Notes: generated from the letters alone by a model not told the origin. DNA of 43,579 nucleotides from an uncultured bacterium (GCA_947311825.1 CAMZLY010000150.1:1-43579); one strand, 5' to 3'. Positions 28,863 to 39,323 are shown, counted from the first letter of the stretch. Numbers and translations are program-made.

Positions 28863-28928
28863 AAAGATAGAGCTACGCAAACGATAGGACGAACTGTCCC
28901 CGCGAGCCGAATCCTGGATAAATCAAAA

Positions 28929-29801
28929 TCACCCAGAGTGAACTTTATTAAACCAGCGAGAGAAGGTTCCTGGAGAAGAAAATCCTAGTATTTCAGATAT
29001 CTCATTTTTTCTATACCCTTTATTAAGTAAATCTCTACATTTTATAATGCGACATTGATTCACATATTCTCTTATAGATAAACCTGTACGCTCCCTAAAA
29101 ACCCTAAGAAGATGATACTTGCTGTACCCGGAGACAACAGCAAGTCTATCTAATGTAATTCCTGCTCCTGCAGCATCATATATATACTCTTTTATTGTAT
29201 CTACCACTTTATCCCGGCGTATAATAGCTTCAGTTTTACCCGTTATACTTCCAGAAAAACCTCTATGCACATATTCTAAAATTATATTTTCCACAGCAAC
29301 CTTCATCCTTGCACTTGCTAACGCTAACGGATAGCTATTATTTTTCTTGGTGCAATCAGTCCATATTCTCAAAAAAGAAGGGCAAATCTCCGGTAAATGA
29401 ATAATCGGTTCCTCCTTTTCATTTCGTTGATAATACTCACCCTGATTAATACAAATAATTCGTGGCATAATCGTCTCGTTCACAATAAAAAGCCATAAAT
29501 GGACACAACCATCTGTCCAGGGAGGATAGAACATGTCATGTTTTTCATTTTTATTAAAAAGCATAACCGTACCGGGAGTCACCTTATAAAAACTCCCCTC
29601 AAGGCTCATAACGCACTCTCCCTTAATAGCAAAAAGTATTTCTTTATGTAAATGCTGATCTAAATTTTCAGAATGCCACTTTTTATGAATAATATCAGCA
29701 GTTATAAAAACATCTTCATCAAAAAATGTACTTATAAACCTCCAACTCTGCGGAAACTTAAATAGTTCCAACCACTCATCCTGTAACAATCTATTATTCA
29801 T
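28929..29801 (-). CDS. AraC family transcriptional regulator with cupin-like N-terminal domain
   Basis: ITLDRLAVVSGYSKYHLLRVFRERTGLSIREYVNQCRIIKCRDLLNKGYRKNEISEILGFSSPGTFSRWFNK. Confidence 0.93.
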   Translation of the reverse strand: MNNRLLQDEWLELFKFPQSWRFISTFFDEDVFITADIIHKKWHSENLDQHLHKEILFAIKGECVMSLEGSFYKVTPGTVMLFNKNEKHDMFYPPWTDGCVHLWLFIVNETIMPRIICINQGEYYQRNEKEEPIIHLPEICPSFLRIWTDCTKKNNSYPLALASARMKVAVENIILEYVHRGFSGSITGKTEAIIRRDKVVDTIKEYIYDAAGAGITLDRLAVVSGYSKYHLLRVFRERTGLSIREYVNQCRIIKCRDLLNKGYRKNEISEILGFSSPGTFSRWFNKVHSG

Positions 29802-29973
29802 AATTTATATTTTAAAACTTAATATGAGAATCTATTTTTTATGCAAACAACTAAAGATACGACATATTATGTAAAAATAGCAATAAATGCAAAATAATAG
29901 CAATGTGGGCCCATTGTTTTTTTTACAATAAGATCATAGCATATATACAGTTTAATTATTTAGGAGAAATATT

Positions 29974-31164
29974 ATGAGTAATATACAAAAAGACAAGTTA
30001 AAAGCAGTATCAGACGAAATGAAATCAAAAGTTCCATCATGGCCAATCCCGCATACCGAAACAGCAGAATTATTAAAAGAAGTCTACATGTCCGGTAATT
30101 GGTCATTTAACGGAGATTACGAAAGACGTTTTTCTCATGCTTTTGCTCGGATGCACTCTGCAAAACATGGAATTGTTATGGCAAACGGAACAGTTACTCT
30201 CCAATGTGCACTTAACGCGGTCGGGGTTAAACCCGGTGACGAAGTTATCGTTCCGGCACTTACCTGGATGGCAACTGCTATGGCCGTACTTTATAATGGC
30301 GCTATACCGGTGTTTGTTGATATTGATCCTGAAACTCTCTGTTTAGATACCGATAAAGTACGCAAAGCAATAACAACCAAAACATCAGCCATAATACCTG
30401 TTCATATTTATGGTTCAATGGTCGACATGGAAGAAATGATGAATATTTCAAAAGAGTATGGAGTAAAAATAATAGAAGACTGTGCTCATGCCCATGGCGG
30501 AATATGGGATGGCAAAGGTATAGGAAGCATTGGGCATATCGGCTCATTCAGCTTTCAGCAATCAAAAACATTATCAAGCGGAGAAGGCGGAATATGCCTA
30601 ACAAATAGTAATGAACTATCTGAAAATCTTTTTAGACTAAAACATATTGGATATGACCTATCCTCCACGCAAGGAAATGTCGGGACACCACCACCTGAAG
30701 GTCTTATATGCCATAATTACAGATGTACGGAATTTCAAAGCGTTGTTCTTCTTGACAATCTTAAATACCTCCCAGATGAAACAATAAAACGAGATCATAA
30801 TGCCCAAATACTACGTAATGCCATTAGAGATATTAACGGCATTACCATACAAAAACGAGGACGTTTAGCTGATACTCAAGGATATTATTCACTTGTATTT
30901 TTAATAGATGAATCAAAACGAAATGGTAAATCTCTTGATGATGTTATAAAAGCACTTAGAAACGAAGGGCTATCTCTGGGTAAAACATACGGCTCTGTCT
31001 ATAAACATCCATTATGGTCTGTACCACAAAATATGTTCCGTAAGGAAAACTGCGAAATTGCTGATGATATATGCGAAAATCAAGCACTATGCCTAACTCA
31101 TGACTGGCTTCTTACCAATGAAAATGTTATGAATGGTATAGCTGAAGCTTTCAGAAGGTTATAA
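29974..31164 (+). CDS. DegT/DnrJ/EryC1/StrS family PLP-dependent aminotransferase
   Basis: GDEVIVPALTWMATAMAVLYNGAIPVFVDID, IIEDCAHAHG, SFSFQQSKTLSSGEGG (PLP Lys), NYRCTEFQSV. Confidence 0.93.
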   Translation: MSNIQKDKLKAVSDEMKSKVPSWPIPHTETAELLKEVYMSGNWSFNGDYERRFSHAFARMHSAKHGIVMANGTVTLQCALNAVGVKPGDEVIVPALTWMATAMAVLYNGAIPVFVDIDPETLCLDTDKVRKAITTKTSAIIPVHIYGSMVDMEEMMNISKEYGVKIIEDCAHAHGGIWDGKGIGSIGHIGSFSFQQSKTLSSGEGGICLTNSNELSENLFRLKHIGYDLSSTQGNVGTPPPEGLICHNYRCTEFQSVVLLDNLKYLPDETIKRDHNAQILRNAIRDINGITIQKRGRLADTQGYYSLVFLIDESKRNGKSLDDVIKALRNEGLSLGKTYGSVYKHPLWSVPQNMFRKENCEIADDICENQALCLTHDWLLTNENVMNGIAEAFRRL

Positions 31165-31226
31165 GACTATAAAAACACCATCTAATACAAAACGGAAAAT
31201 ATTTTAGTTAAAAAGATTAGACAAAA

Positions 31227-31425
31227 GAGGTGCTTGCAAAACCACTTGTGCGTGGCAATTTCTTGCATTTTAGGCGAGCAGATTCTGCCTTTTGAGCAAT
31301 TGAGCATACCCGTAGGGTCTGTAAAGTTGCGAAAAAGCGGAATATGCCGCATAAAATCAAAAAGTGCCCGCAGATCATACCGAAAGCTTCGCAATCGGGC
31401 AGATAAATAGTTTTGCAAGTACCTC
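31227..31425. repeat. MITE-like interspersed repeat, copy 2 (199 bp)
   Basis: GAGGTGCTTGCAAAAC ... GTTTTGCAAGTACCTC terminal inverted repeat; body matches 786-949 with a ~33-bp extra segment. Confidence 0.85.
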
Positions 31426-31481
31426 AAAACAGAAAAATTAGTGATAATATTTATAACAAGCACAAAAAGAGAGAATATATT

Positions 31482-32825
31482 ATGAAAAAGAATAGACTTT
31501 TAGTTGGTGTTGGACGGACAGATATTACACCTGAATTAGGAGTTCGTCTTGGTGGTTACGGACAAAAAGATAGACCCGCAGAGAAAATCAATGATCCATT
31601 GCACTCCACAACATTATATCTTATGCAAAACGAAGAGGAAGCAGCATTTATTAATCTGGACTGGCTTGCCGTTGAATTCAGTGAGGTATCGCTAATCAAA
31701 AATGCTGTTAATAAAAAAACAAAAATCCCTAAAGATAATATAGTGGTATCAACAACACATACACATACTGCACCTAATACATTAAATTTTAACGGATGGG
31801 GTAAAGTAGAATCAGAATATGTTAACTCTGTTTTAGCAACTATTGTTGACTCTGTAGCCACGGCAAAGAATACTGCAGAGCAAGCAACAACAGGAGTAAC
31901 AGATACTCGTAGCAAGACCGGTATTAACCGGCGTTTCGTAGCACTAAACAACTCTACGGAAATGCGAGGAGATGAATATAAACTTTATGACCCGTTTATG
32001 ACAATAGTAAGGTTTGAAAACGACAAAGGCAAACCAATAACAACCCTTATTCATTATGGTGCACACGCAACAGCTTGGGGTGATAGACCTGTAGTATCTC
32101 GAGATTGGCCCGGTGTCATGAAAGATCGTATAGAATCTCAAACTAAAGCTCCTGTAGTTTTTATAAATGGGGCAATTGGAAACGTTGGCCCACGCACTAA
32201 CTGCATGATAGTAGACAACAAACATGATGTCGGTTTCTCCGCAGGAACAGGAGATGGAATTGATTCTGTACGCGAAGTAGGATACCGTGCGGCAACTGAT
32301 GCACTACATGCATACGCATCAATAAAAACCTGGAATAAAAATCCGGAACTTGCTATCATTACAAAAGACATTATACTACCGTTCCAAAAACTTCCTTCAC
32401 TTGAAACAGCAAAAAAAGAAATAATTGCGGCATATCCTAATAAAGATAATTGGGGAGTTGATATGTGTAAATTCATGTACTGGGAAGATGTTGTAAATAC
32501 GCTGGAAAGCAAAAACATCAAAACAAAAACAGCTTTTCGCCAAACAATTATCACTATCGACGATATTGCCATCATTCCATTCCCCGGGGAGCTCTTTGCC
32601 GAAATATCATTACGTCTTCGACATGCCAGCCCATTTCGTTACACACTGTGTGCCAGCGTTACAAACGGCTCGTACGCCTACTTACCAGCCAGAGAAGCAA
32701 GACATCGTGGCGGATATGAAGTATGGATACCAAGAGGATATGGTGCCCATATTCTAGATGAAAATATTGATGATGTGCTTGTAAAAGAAAATCTACAACT
32801 CCTTGTTGATGTGAAACTTAAGTAA
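31482..32825 (+). CDS. neutral/alkaline non-lysosomal ceramidase-like protein
   Basis: LLVGVGRTDITPELGVRLGGYGQ, VVSTTHTHTAPN, HYGAHATAW. Start moved from 31413 to the in-frame ATG at 31482, because the upstream start lies inside the repeat. Confidence 0.8.
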   Translation: MKKNRLLVGVGRTDITPELGVRLGGYGQKDRPAEKINDPLHSTTLYLMQNEEEAAFINLDWLAVEFSEVSLIKNAVNKKTKIPKDNIVVSTTHTHTAPNTLNFNGWGKVESEYVNSVLATIVDSVATAKNTAEQATTGVTDTRSKTGINRRFVALNNSTEMRGDEYKLYDPFMTIVRFENDKGKPITTLIHYGAHATAWGDRPVVSRDWPGVMKDRIESQTKAPVVFINGAIGNVGPRTNCMIVDNKHDVGFSAGTGDGIDSVREVGYRAATDALHAYASIKTWNKNPELAIITKDIILPFQKLPSLETAKKEIIAAYPNKDNWGVDMCKFMYWEDVVNTLESKNIKTKTAFRQTIITIDDIAIIPFPGELFAEISLRLRHASPFRYTLCASVTNGSYAYLPAREARHRGGYEVWIPRGYGAHILDENIDDVLVKENLQLLVDVKLK

Positions 32826-32838
32826 AATAGGTCTAGAC

Positions 32839-33018
32839 TTACCTTACTTCAAAAACAAAACGAAGTTCTGTTATATGTGCTGGAGTATCAAACTTATATT
32901 TAACACTGCTACCTACCGGAGCTAACCATCCATTGTCAACATTATCAACAGGATGATCAACACCATTACGTAACGGTTCCGAGTCAGAGCTACTGCTCAC
33001 TAAGACATCCTCGTTCAC
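32839..33018 (-). pseudogene. orphan C-terminal fragment resembling PVC-type FAD-dependent oxidoreductase tails
   Basis: Minus-strand translation VNEDVLVSSSSDSEPLRNGVDHPVDNVDNGWLAPVGSSVKYKFDTPAHITELRFVFEVR*; not listed in the ORF track (59 aa). Confidence 0.4.
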
Positions 33019-33147
33019 AAAATAGATTTTTAATATTACGAGAATATAGGCTCGTGCATCCTTTCAAAATAAACCTTGACTATTATTCAGCTTAACAATA
33101 CTGTACACAAGTTAGTAGGTTTTATCGTTTGTTTAAAAGGATACCTC

Positions 33148-35393
33148 ATGTTTATTGCCATTTTAATAATAATAATCTTTTTACTAATAACTTCTATCAT
33201 TTTTATGCGAGTTAATAACACCAAAGCACTCAAAAAGTGTGCCGCCGAAACAAAAAATCTGAGTTCAAGAATCCGCAAACTGGCAACATCCCTAAATAAG
33301 GTAACTTTAGAAGCAAAAACAGCACAAACAAACGATGCTTGGCATTCTGAACTATTTTTACAATCACAGAATATCATTCTGGCATTTATGATTGATGATG
33401 ATATGCCTGGGAAAATTATTGCCGCCAACAATGCTGCATGTTTGGCACTGGAGTTCACCCGCGAAGAACTATACCAAAAGCCCATACTTGACATCGAAAT
33501 AATTGACGAAACATACCTCCAACAATCAGCCATCTCAAAAAGAAAAACTCCGATAACACTATCCAACGCCCTCAATCTCGGTAGCGACAGCACTACGGCA
33601 GGCCGAGCTATGCAGCTTACCATACAAAGAATAATAAAAGAAAAGAAAATTTCATATAAAAGTGGATACAAGACAAAAACCGGCAAACATATTCCTGTCA
33701 AAATCACCGCACAAATTTCATCCTATAATGGAGATAATGTTATAATTTGTAATACCCGCAACCAACTACCACAAACAGAATTAAAGAATGCTCTCTCCAA
33801 GACATAAGTCAACGCTACAAGGAATTCATCAATAATGCCCCTTTCGGGATAGCAATATATTCAGGAATTCGACATTTAACTGAAGTAAACTCTGCATGCC
33901 TGCACATGTTCGGGTTCCCTGATAAAACAGAGTTTGTTAACTTTAATATTTTTGATAACCAATTTTTATCAGATAAAGTTCGCCGTGATATTAAAAAAGG
34001 AGAGTCCACCAGCTTTACCATAAACGTAGACTTTGATATGGCAATCCAAAAAGGTCTTTTTATATCAAGCAAAACAAGAACCGGAGTTTATAAGGTTATA
34101 TTCAGTAATATGGGACACGACAAAGAATACAATGCACGTGGATTTCTCATTACGTTCCAAGACATAACACAACAATACAAAACTGAAGAGGCTCTTCGTG
34201 AACGAGAAAAAGAGTTACACCAAGCACGGAAAATGGAAGCTATAGGTGTTCTAGCTGGTGGTGTGGCTCATGATTTTAATAATATATTAACCCCCATACT
34301 AGGATATTCTCAACTTGGTGTTGAACTTTGCCAAGAAGGCGACCAGCTACATCAATTTATGACCGAAATCCTTTCATCCAGTCGACGTGCCAAAGACCTT
34401 GTCGGACAAATCCTGACATTTAGCCGCCAAACAGAAGGAACCAGCCATCCCATAAGTGTAACACCTATTATTAAAGAAGTAATCAAACAGACAGCAGCAT
34501 CACTTCCTAACGGTATAAATATCACACGCATACTCAAAACAGAAGATGACCTTATTTTGGCAACCCCCACCCAGCTTCACCAAATTTTAATGAATTTATG
34601 CACAAATGCTGCACATGTAGTAAAGAAAAAAGGCAGTGGTGAAATTCAAGTGCGATTAAGTAGCTTCATTTTAGGGCGACATCATAAGCGTGAGTTCCCA
34701 CAACTTGTCACACGTGGCTACCTACTAGACGAAAAAAGGCAAAAATATCTTCGTATATCTGTAAAAGACACCGGTGATGGAATAGATGAAGAAACAAAAA
34801 AACACATTTTTGAACCATTTTTTACCACCAAACCAAGCGGCGAAGGCACTGGCATGGGATTAGCGGTTGTACAAGGCATTATCACGAGTCTTGATGGTGC
34901 AATTTCACTTGAGTCTGAAGAAGGAGAAGGGGCGGTTTTTCACGTTGTACTCCCTGTAGTTGATGCCCCACACGTTAAGCTAGCAAAGAATATACCAACA
35001 GCTCCTTCAGGAACATATACAATACTTTTTGTTGATGATGAAGTTGGCATTGTAAAACTGGCAGAGCATATGCTTAAGTCAATGGGATACAACGCCATAG
35101 TTACAAGTAGTAGCATAAAGGCACTTAAGATTTTTAAAGAAGACCCAGAAATCTATGACGTAATAATAACAGATCAAGTAATGCCGGAATTAACTGGAGC
35201 AGAACTTGCAAAACAGACCATATCCATCCGCCCCGATATTCCCATAATCCTCTGTACGGGATTTAGTGAAAGCCTAACAAAGGAAAAAGCAAGCGAAATA
35301 GGAATAAGAGAAATCATAATGAAGCCAATTGAAATGGCTGAATTAGCACAAGCAATCAACCGTGCGATCACATCAATCAATAAAACAGACTAA
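33148..35393 (+). pseudogene. hybrid sensor histidine kinase (TM - PAS - PAS - HisKA - HATPase - REC) split by a frameshift into ORFs 33148-33807 and 33906-35393
   Basis: First ORF carries TM and PAS. In the second frame ...LQDISQRYKEFINNAPFGIAIYSGIRHLTEVNSACLHMFGF continues upstream of the annotated ATG, followed by ARKMEAIGVLAGGVAHDFNNIL, GTGMGLAVVQGI and REC VDDEVGIVKL...ITDQVMPELTG. Confidence 0.85.
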
Positions 35394-35394
35394 T

Positions 35395-35751
35395 CTATTT
35401 ATGAACATGTCCAGACACATTACATGTCGGATTAGTTCCAATAGGCTGATAAGTATAAGCACCGTCCGCAGGACATGTTGGCTCACCGCCCTTAATAAAA
35501 GAATCAATACCATCAGCTCCAGACTTGTCTGAATCCAATACAGTATAACCATCCCTTTTAAATGCACTTAAAGCCCATTGCTCTTTAGCTGAACTTATTT
35601 GCCGCAAACCACTTATACAGACATTTGTCTGTGACTTTGTACGAGCAGCCATAAATGCAGGAATCGCTATAGTCGCCAACAAACCAATAATCGCAACAAC
35701 TATCATTATTTCTAAAAGGGTAAATCCTTGTTTTTTCTTATTTTTATTCAT
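35395..35751 (-). CDS. type II secretion/type IV pilus pseudopilin
   Basis: KKQGFTLLEIMIVVAIIGLLATIAIPAFMAAR prepilin cleavage/methylation motif. Confidence 0.93.
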   Translation of the reverse strand: MNKNKKKQGFTLLEIMIVVAIIGLLATIAIPAFMAARTKSQTNVCISGLRQISSAKEQWALSAFKRDGYTVLDSDKSGADGIDSFIKGGEPTCPADGAYTYQPIGTNPTCNVSGHVHK

Positions 35752-36056
35752 TCCATCACCTACCGTTTCTTATTTCAGATTCGACAACTGAACTATACCT
35801 AGCACTTACAATGCCAATTCAATCAAAAGAACCTGTTACTTTATAAAAAAACACATTATATGAGCAGTTACAAGTAAAAAATATACTATTTTTTCATAAA
35901 TAAGAATAATTATCAAAAATAATCAATCTCTCAAAAATGACAACACAGGTTAGGCATGATTTAACAAATTTATGCCCGCTCATGCAGAAACGCAGGTTTT
36001 ACATGAAACTTTGCGGCAGCTAGCGGTAAACACATCGTTAATTGAAGTTTTATATT

Positions 36057-36635
36057 TTATTCAACACCATCTACGATGCGAAGAAAATTACGAAGTAAGC
36101 GTTTACCAGATGGTGTAAGTACTGATTCCGGGTGAAATTGAACACCATACGTTTTATGTTCTGCGTGATGCATCCCCATGATTTCTCCGTCATCACTGGT
36201 GGCATTCACAATAAGCACAGGCGGAAGCGTAGTTTTATCAACTACCAACGAGTGATAACGTCCGGCAATGAATGACTTTTTCATGCCTTTGAATATTCCG
36301 GTTCCATCATGGTCAATCGGAGATGTTTTTCCATGCATTATTCTATCAGCACCAATAATATCTCCGCCAAATGCTACCGCCATTGACTGATGACCAAGAC
36401 AAACCCCCATAACCGGAATTTTTCCTGAAAAATATTTTATAAACTCTACGGAAACCCCGGCTCTTTTAGGATTACACGGTCCGGGAGAAATAACAAGACC
36501 ATCAGGCTTCATTGCTATCGCCTCTTCTAACGTTATTTCATCATTGCGAAATATTTTTAATTCAGCACCCTGAGTTGCCATCATCTGCACTAGGTTATAT
36601 GTAAATGAATCGTAGTTATCTATCAGTAAAATCAT
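36057..36635 (-). CDS. trpG: anthranilate synthase component II (glutamine amidotransferase)
   Basis: MILLIDNYDSFTYNLVQ, PGPCNPKRAG, GVCLGHQSMA, GVQFHPESVLTP. Confidence 0.93.
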   Translation of the reverse strand: MILLIDNYDSFTYNLVQMMATQGAELKIFRNDEITLEEAIAMKPDGLVISPGPCNPKRAGVSVEFIKYFSGKIPVMGVCLGHQSMAVAFGGDIIGADRIMHGKTSPIDHDGTGIFKGMKKSFIAGRYHSLVVDKTTLPPVLIVNATSDDGEIMGMHHAEHKTYGVQFHPESVLTPSGKRLLRNFLRIVDGVE

Positions 36636-36681
36636 ATTTAAAATCCCAAGCTTTCAGTTCCATCAAAACCATACAGCCATA

Positions 36682-38115
36682 TCATATTTTCAATCCATTA
36701 GCAGCCATATCAATCGCCTGTAATAATGCTTTTGCTTTATGACATGTCTCCTCATATTCCATATCTGGGTCAGAGTCATAAACAATTCCGGCGCCAGCTT
36801 GAACAGAAACTCTACCATCACACACATCAAGTGTACGAATAGTTATCGCAAGATCCATATTACCATTATAGCTTATATACCCCAATGCACCTCCATAAGC
36901 ACCACGCGGCTCCGGCTCTTGCTCATTAATTATCTCCATTGCTCGTATTTTTGGTGCACCCGATAATGTTCCGGCAGGGAATGTTGCCTTTATTACATCA
37001 TAAGCATCGAACTCTTTACATAAAACACCTTGAACATGCGAGACCAAATGCATTACATGGCTATAACGTTCTATCACCATATAATCAGTAACTTGAACGC
37101 TACCGTGTTCAGCTATACGCCCAAGATCATTACGACCAAGATCAACCAGCATCACATGTTCTGCCCGCTCCTTCTCATCTGAAAGTAGTTCATCGGCAAG
37201 TTTGCGATCCTCCTGCTCTGACTTTCCACGTGGTCTGGTTCCAGCAATAGGCCGTACCTCAACTTTACTACCGGTTAATCGTACCATAACCTCCGGCGAC
37301 GAACCAACAAGTGTCTGTTCACCTATTTTAAGAAAAAAAGTATATGGCGATGGATTTAACAATCGTAATGCACGATAAATCTGTAATGGCGGCAATTCTG
37401 TTTTTGCACTGAACTTTTGGCTTAACACAACCTGAATAATATCACCGTCAAAAATGTACTCTTTAGCATTTTTTACCATATCTTTGAATTTATCACGATT
37501 CATATTAGAACTGAACTCTACGGTAGGATATTTTTCAATCGTGGTAGTGGAATGTGCCATAATCTGTGCAGCTATTTTATCAATTTCGGCAATGGCGTCA
37601 TTATAAGAATCTTCGACAGAGGCTTCCTTTGATGGCGTAGTGCAAACGATAATCTTTATAGTATGACGCAGATTATCAAAAGCAATTATTTTATCAGCTT
37701 TAAGGAATCGTGTTTTTGGCACCATCCCATTTACGCCTAATTTCGGCTTAGGCATACGCTCAAATTCGCCTATAGACTCATAGCCCAAAAAGCCAACTGC
37801 ACCACCAAAAAAAGGCGGAATCCCCGGAACTTCTGCAACTTTAATATTTTTATATACATCACGAAGCGTTTCCACTTCGCTACGCCCCTCTGCCGAATGA
37901 TTGACCTCGAAAAGCAGTTCCGGATCAACACCTAGAAATGAGTATCTTCCCCAATTCTCACCGCCCTCAAGACTTTCAAGCAAAAAAGCATTTTGATGCT
38001 CAACCATACGAGCTAACACAGAAACAGGAGTTTCCATATCGGAAAGAATCTCCCGATAAACCGGTATTAAATCATATTCTTTAGCAAATTTTATATATTC
38101 TTCTAGCTTTATCAA
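36682..38115 (-). CDS. trpE: anthranilate synthase component I
   Basis: IQVVLSQKFSAK, GSSPEVMVRL, RPIAGTRPRGKSEQED, DLGRNDLGRIAEHGSVQV, FPAGTLSGAPKIRAMEII. Confidence 0.95.
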   Translation of the reverse strand: MIKLEEYIKFAKEYDLIPVYREILSDMETPVSVLARMVEHQNAFLLESLEGGENWGRYSFLGVDPELLFEVNHSAEGRSEVETLRDVYKNIKVAEVPGIPPFFGGAVGFLGYESIGEFERMPKPKLGVNGMVPKTRFLKADKIIAFDNLRHTIKIIVCTTPSKEASVEDSYNDAIAEIDKIAAQIMAHSTTTIEKYPTVEFSSNMNRDKFKDMVKNAKEYIFDGDIIQVVLSQKFSAKTELPPLQIYRALRLLNPSPYTFFLKIGEQTLVGSSPEVMVRLTGSKVEVRPIAGTRPRGKSEQEDRKLADELLSDEKERAEHVMLVDLGRNDLGRIAEHGSVQVTDYMVIERYSHVMHLVSHVQGVLCKEFDAYDVIKATFPAGTLSGAPKIRAMEIINEQEPEPRGAYGGALGYISYNGNMDLAITIRTLDVCDGRVSVQAGAGIVYDSDPDMEYEETCHKAKALLQAIDMAANGLKI

Positions 38116-38270
38116 AATAGCTGTTTCCTGTTTTTATTAGAGGTTGCTTCCAAAACTACTGTACAAACTCCTCATTAGTTTTCGGTAAGAACAGTAGCAT
38201 GATTGAAAAAAATTACAAGTCACAAAACCACATAACTTACAGCTATTGCTATAAGAGTGAAAAAAGTTTC

Positions 38271-39323
38271 CTACTCCTCAAAGCCACGTTTTTTGCTATA
38301 AAAGTAAAAACTACCGATAATTGCGGCCCCAAAAACAGCCGTTACCAATGACATTATCTCAACAGAACCAAATGATTCAGGAATAAGATTGCATGGATAA
38401 ACAGTATCGCTATAACCCCCTGTAACCACAACAACGACTTTCTTGAACGGCCACAACACATAAAGCGAGCCGACCATCAAACCAATCATAAATGCCATCG
38501 TTATATTATAAAGTTTTTCCAATAGAAAATTCATAATCCTAGAAAAAACAAGCAATCCCACGCCAAGCCCCAAACAAAATACAGTCAACACAATCACTTG
38601 CCGGTCGCTGATAGCATGCAACACATCAAAATATGCACCTAGTAATAGTAGCACAAAAGAGCCACTAATCCCAGGCAACACCATCGCAGAAATCGCCAAC
38701 GCTGCAGCAAAGAACAAAAATACCAACCGTTTCACTCCCGGATGCTCAAAGCTAATAAAACCACTTTCGTCAGAGGTGGCAACAGCACCATCCAGCGATG
38801 CTACTTCTGCTTTTGCCACATCTTTTGCCATTGTCAACTCCTGCTTCGCCTTGACCTTTTCTACTTGCTCTTCTTCACTCACCAAAAAAGTCAGAGACAC
38901 CGTCATAACTAAAGCTAAAACAAATGATATTACTTCGCGCCACGACCTGCGTTTTAGATATTTATAAGGAAAAATAATAGAAACCATTACTAAACCAAAG
39001 AAAAAGGCATAAGATTGTGAATGATAATTCTCTAACATATTTTCCATTAGTTTTGATGTAGCAAGAATGGCAACAACCGCACCAACACCGATAATAGCCA
39101 TAAAACCGGCATCAATACGCTTCAACTCTGCACCCAAGTCTTTAAATGCACCCTTCTTAAACATAACAACAGCAAGTAAGGCTCTAACTAACGGCATCCC
39201 AACATTATGCAAAGCACCTATCATACGTTTATAAATACCCAGAATTAACGCCAGTGTTCCACCACTAACTCCAGGAATAATATTTGCCAGCCCAATCAAA
39301 AACCCTTTAAAAAAATTTATCAC
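38271..39323 (-). CDS. DUF368 domain membrane protein (polyprenyl-phosphate transporter family-like)
   Basis: FFKGFLIGLANIIPGVSGGTLALILGIYKRMI and second half-repeat VLPGISGSFVLLLLGAY. Confidence 0.9.
   Translation of the reverse strand: MINFFKGFLIGLANIIPGVSGGTLALILGIYKRMIGALHNVGMPLVRALLAVVMFKKGAFKDLGAELKRIDAGFMAIIGVGAVVAILATSKLMENMLENYHSQSYAFFFGLVMVSIIFPYKYLKRRSWREVISFVLALVMTVSLTFLVSEEEQVEKVKAKQELTMAKDVAKAEVASLDGAVATSDESGFISFEHPGVKRLVFLFFAAALAISAMVLPGISGSFVLLLLGAYFDVLHAISDRQVIVLTVFCLGLGVGLLVFSRIMNFLLEKLYNITMAFMIGLMVGSLYVLWPFKKVVVVVTGGYSDTVYPCNLIPESFGSVEIMSLVTAVFGAAIIGSFYFYSKKRGFEE

Noticed and set aside
28863-28928. Short GGAC-GAACT-GTCC stem after the six-hairpin glycosidase gene as a terminator
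   Set aside because: Only a 4-bp stem and no T-run; not supportable.
31413-31481. Upstream N-terminal extension of the ceramidase-like ORF (MQVPQNRKISDNIYNKHKKREYI)
   Set aside because: Begins inside the interspersed repeat; the in-frame ATG at 31482 has a purine-rich upstream site and starts the conserved domain.
33087-33707. 206-aa minus-strand ORF
   Set aside because: Antisense to the PAS part of the histidine kinase, which has clear domain evidence.
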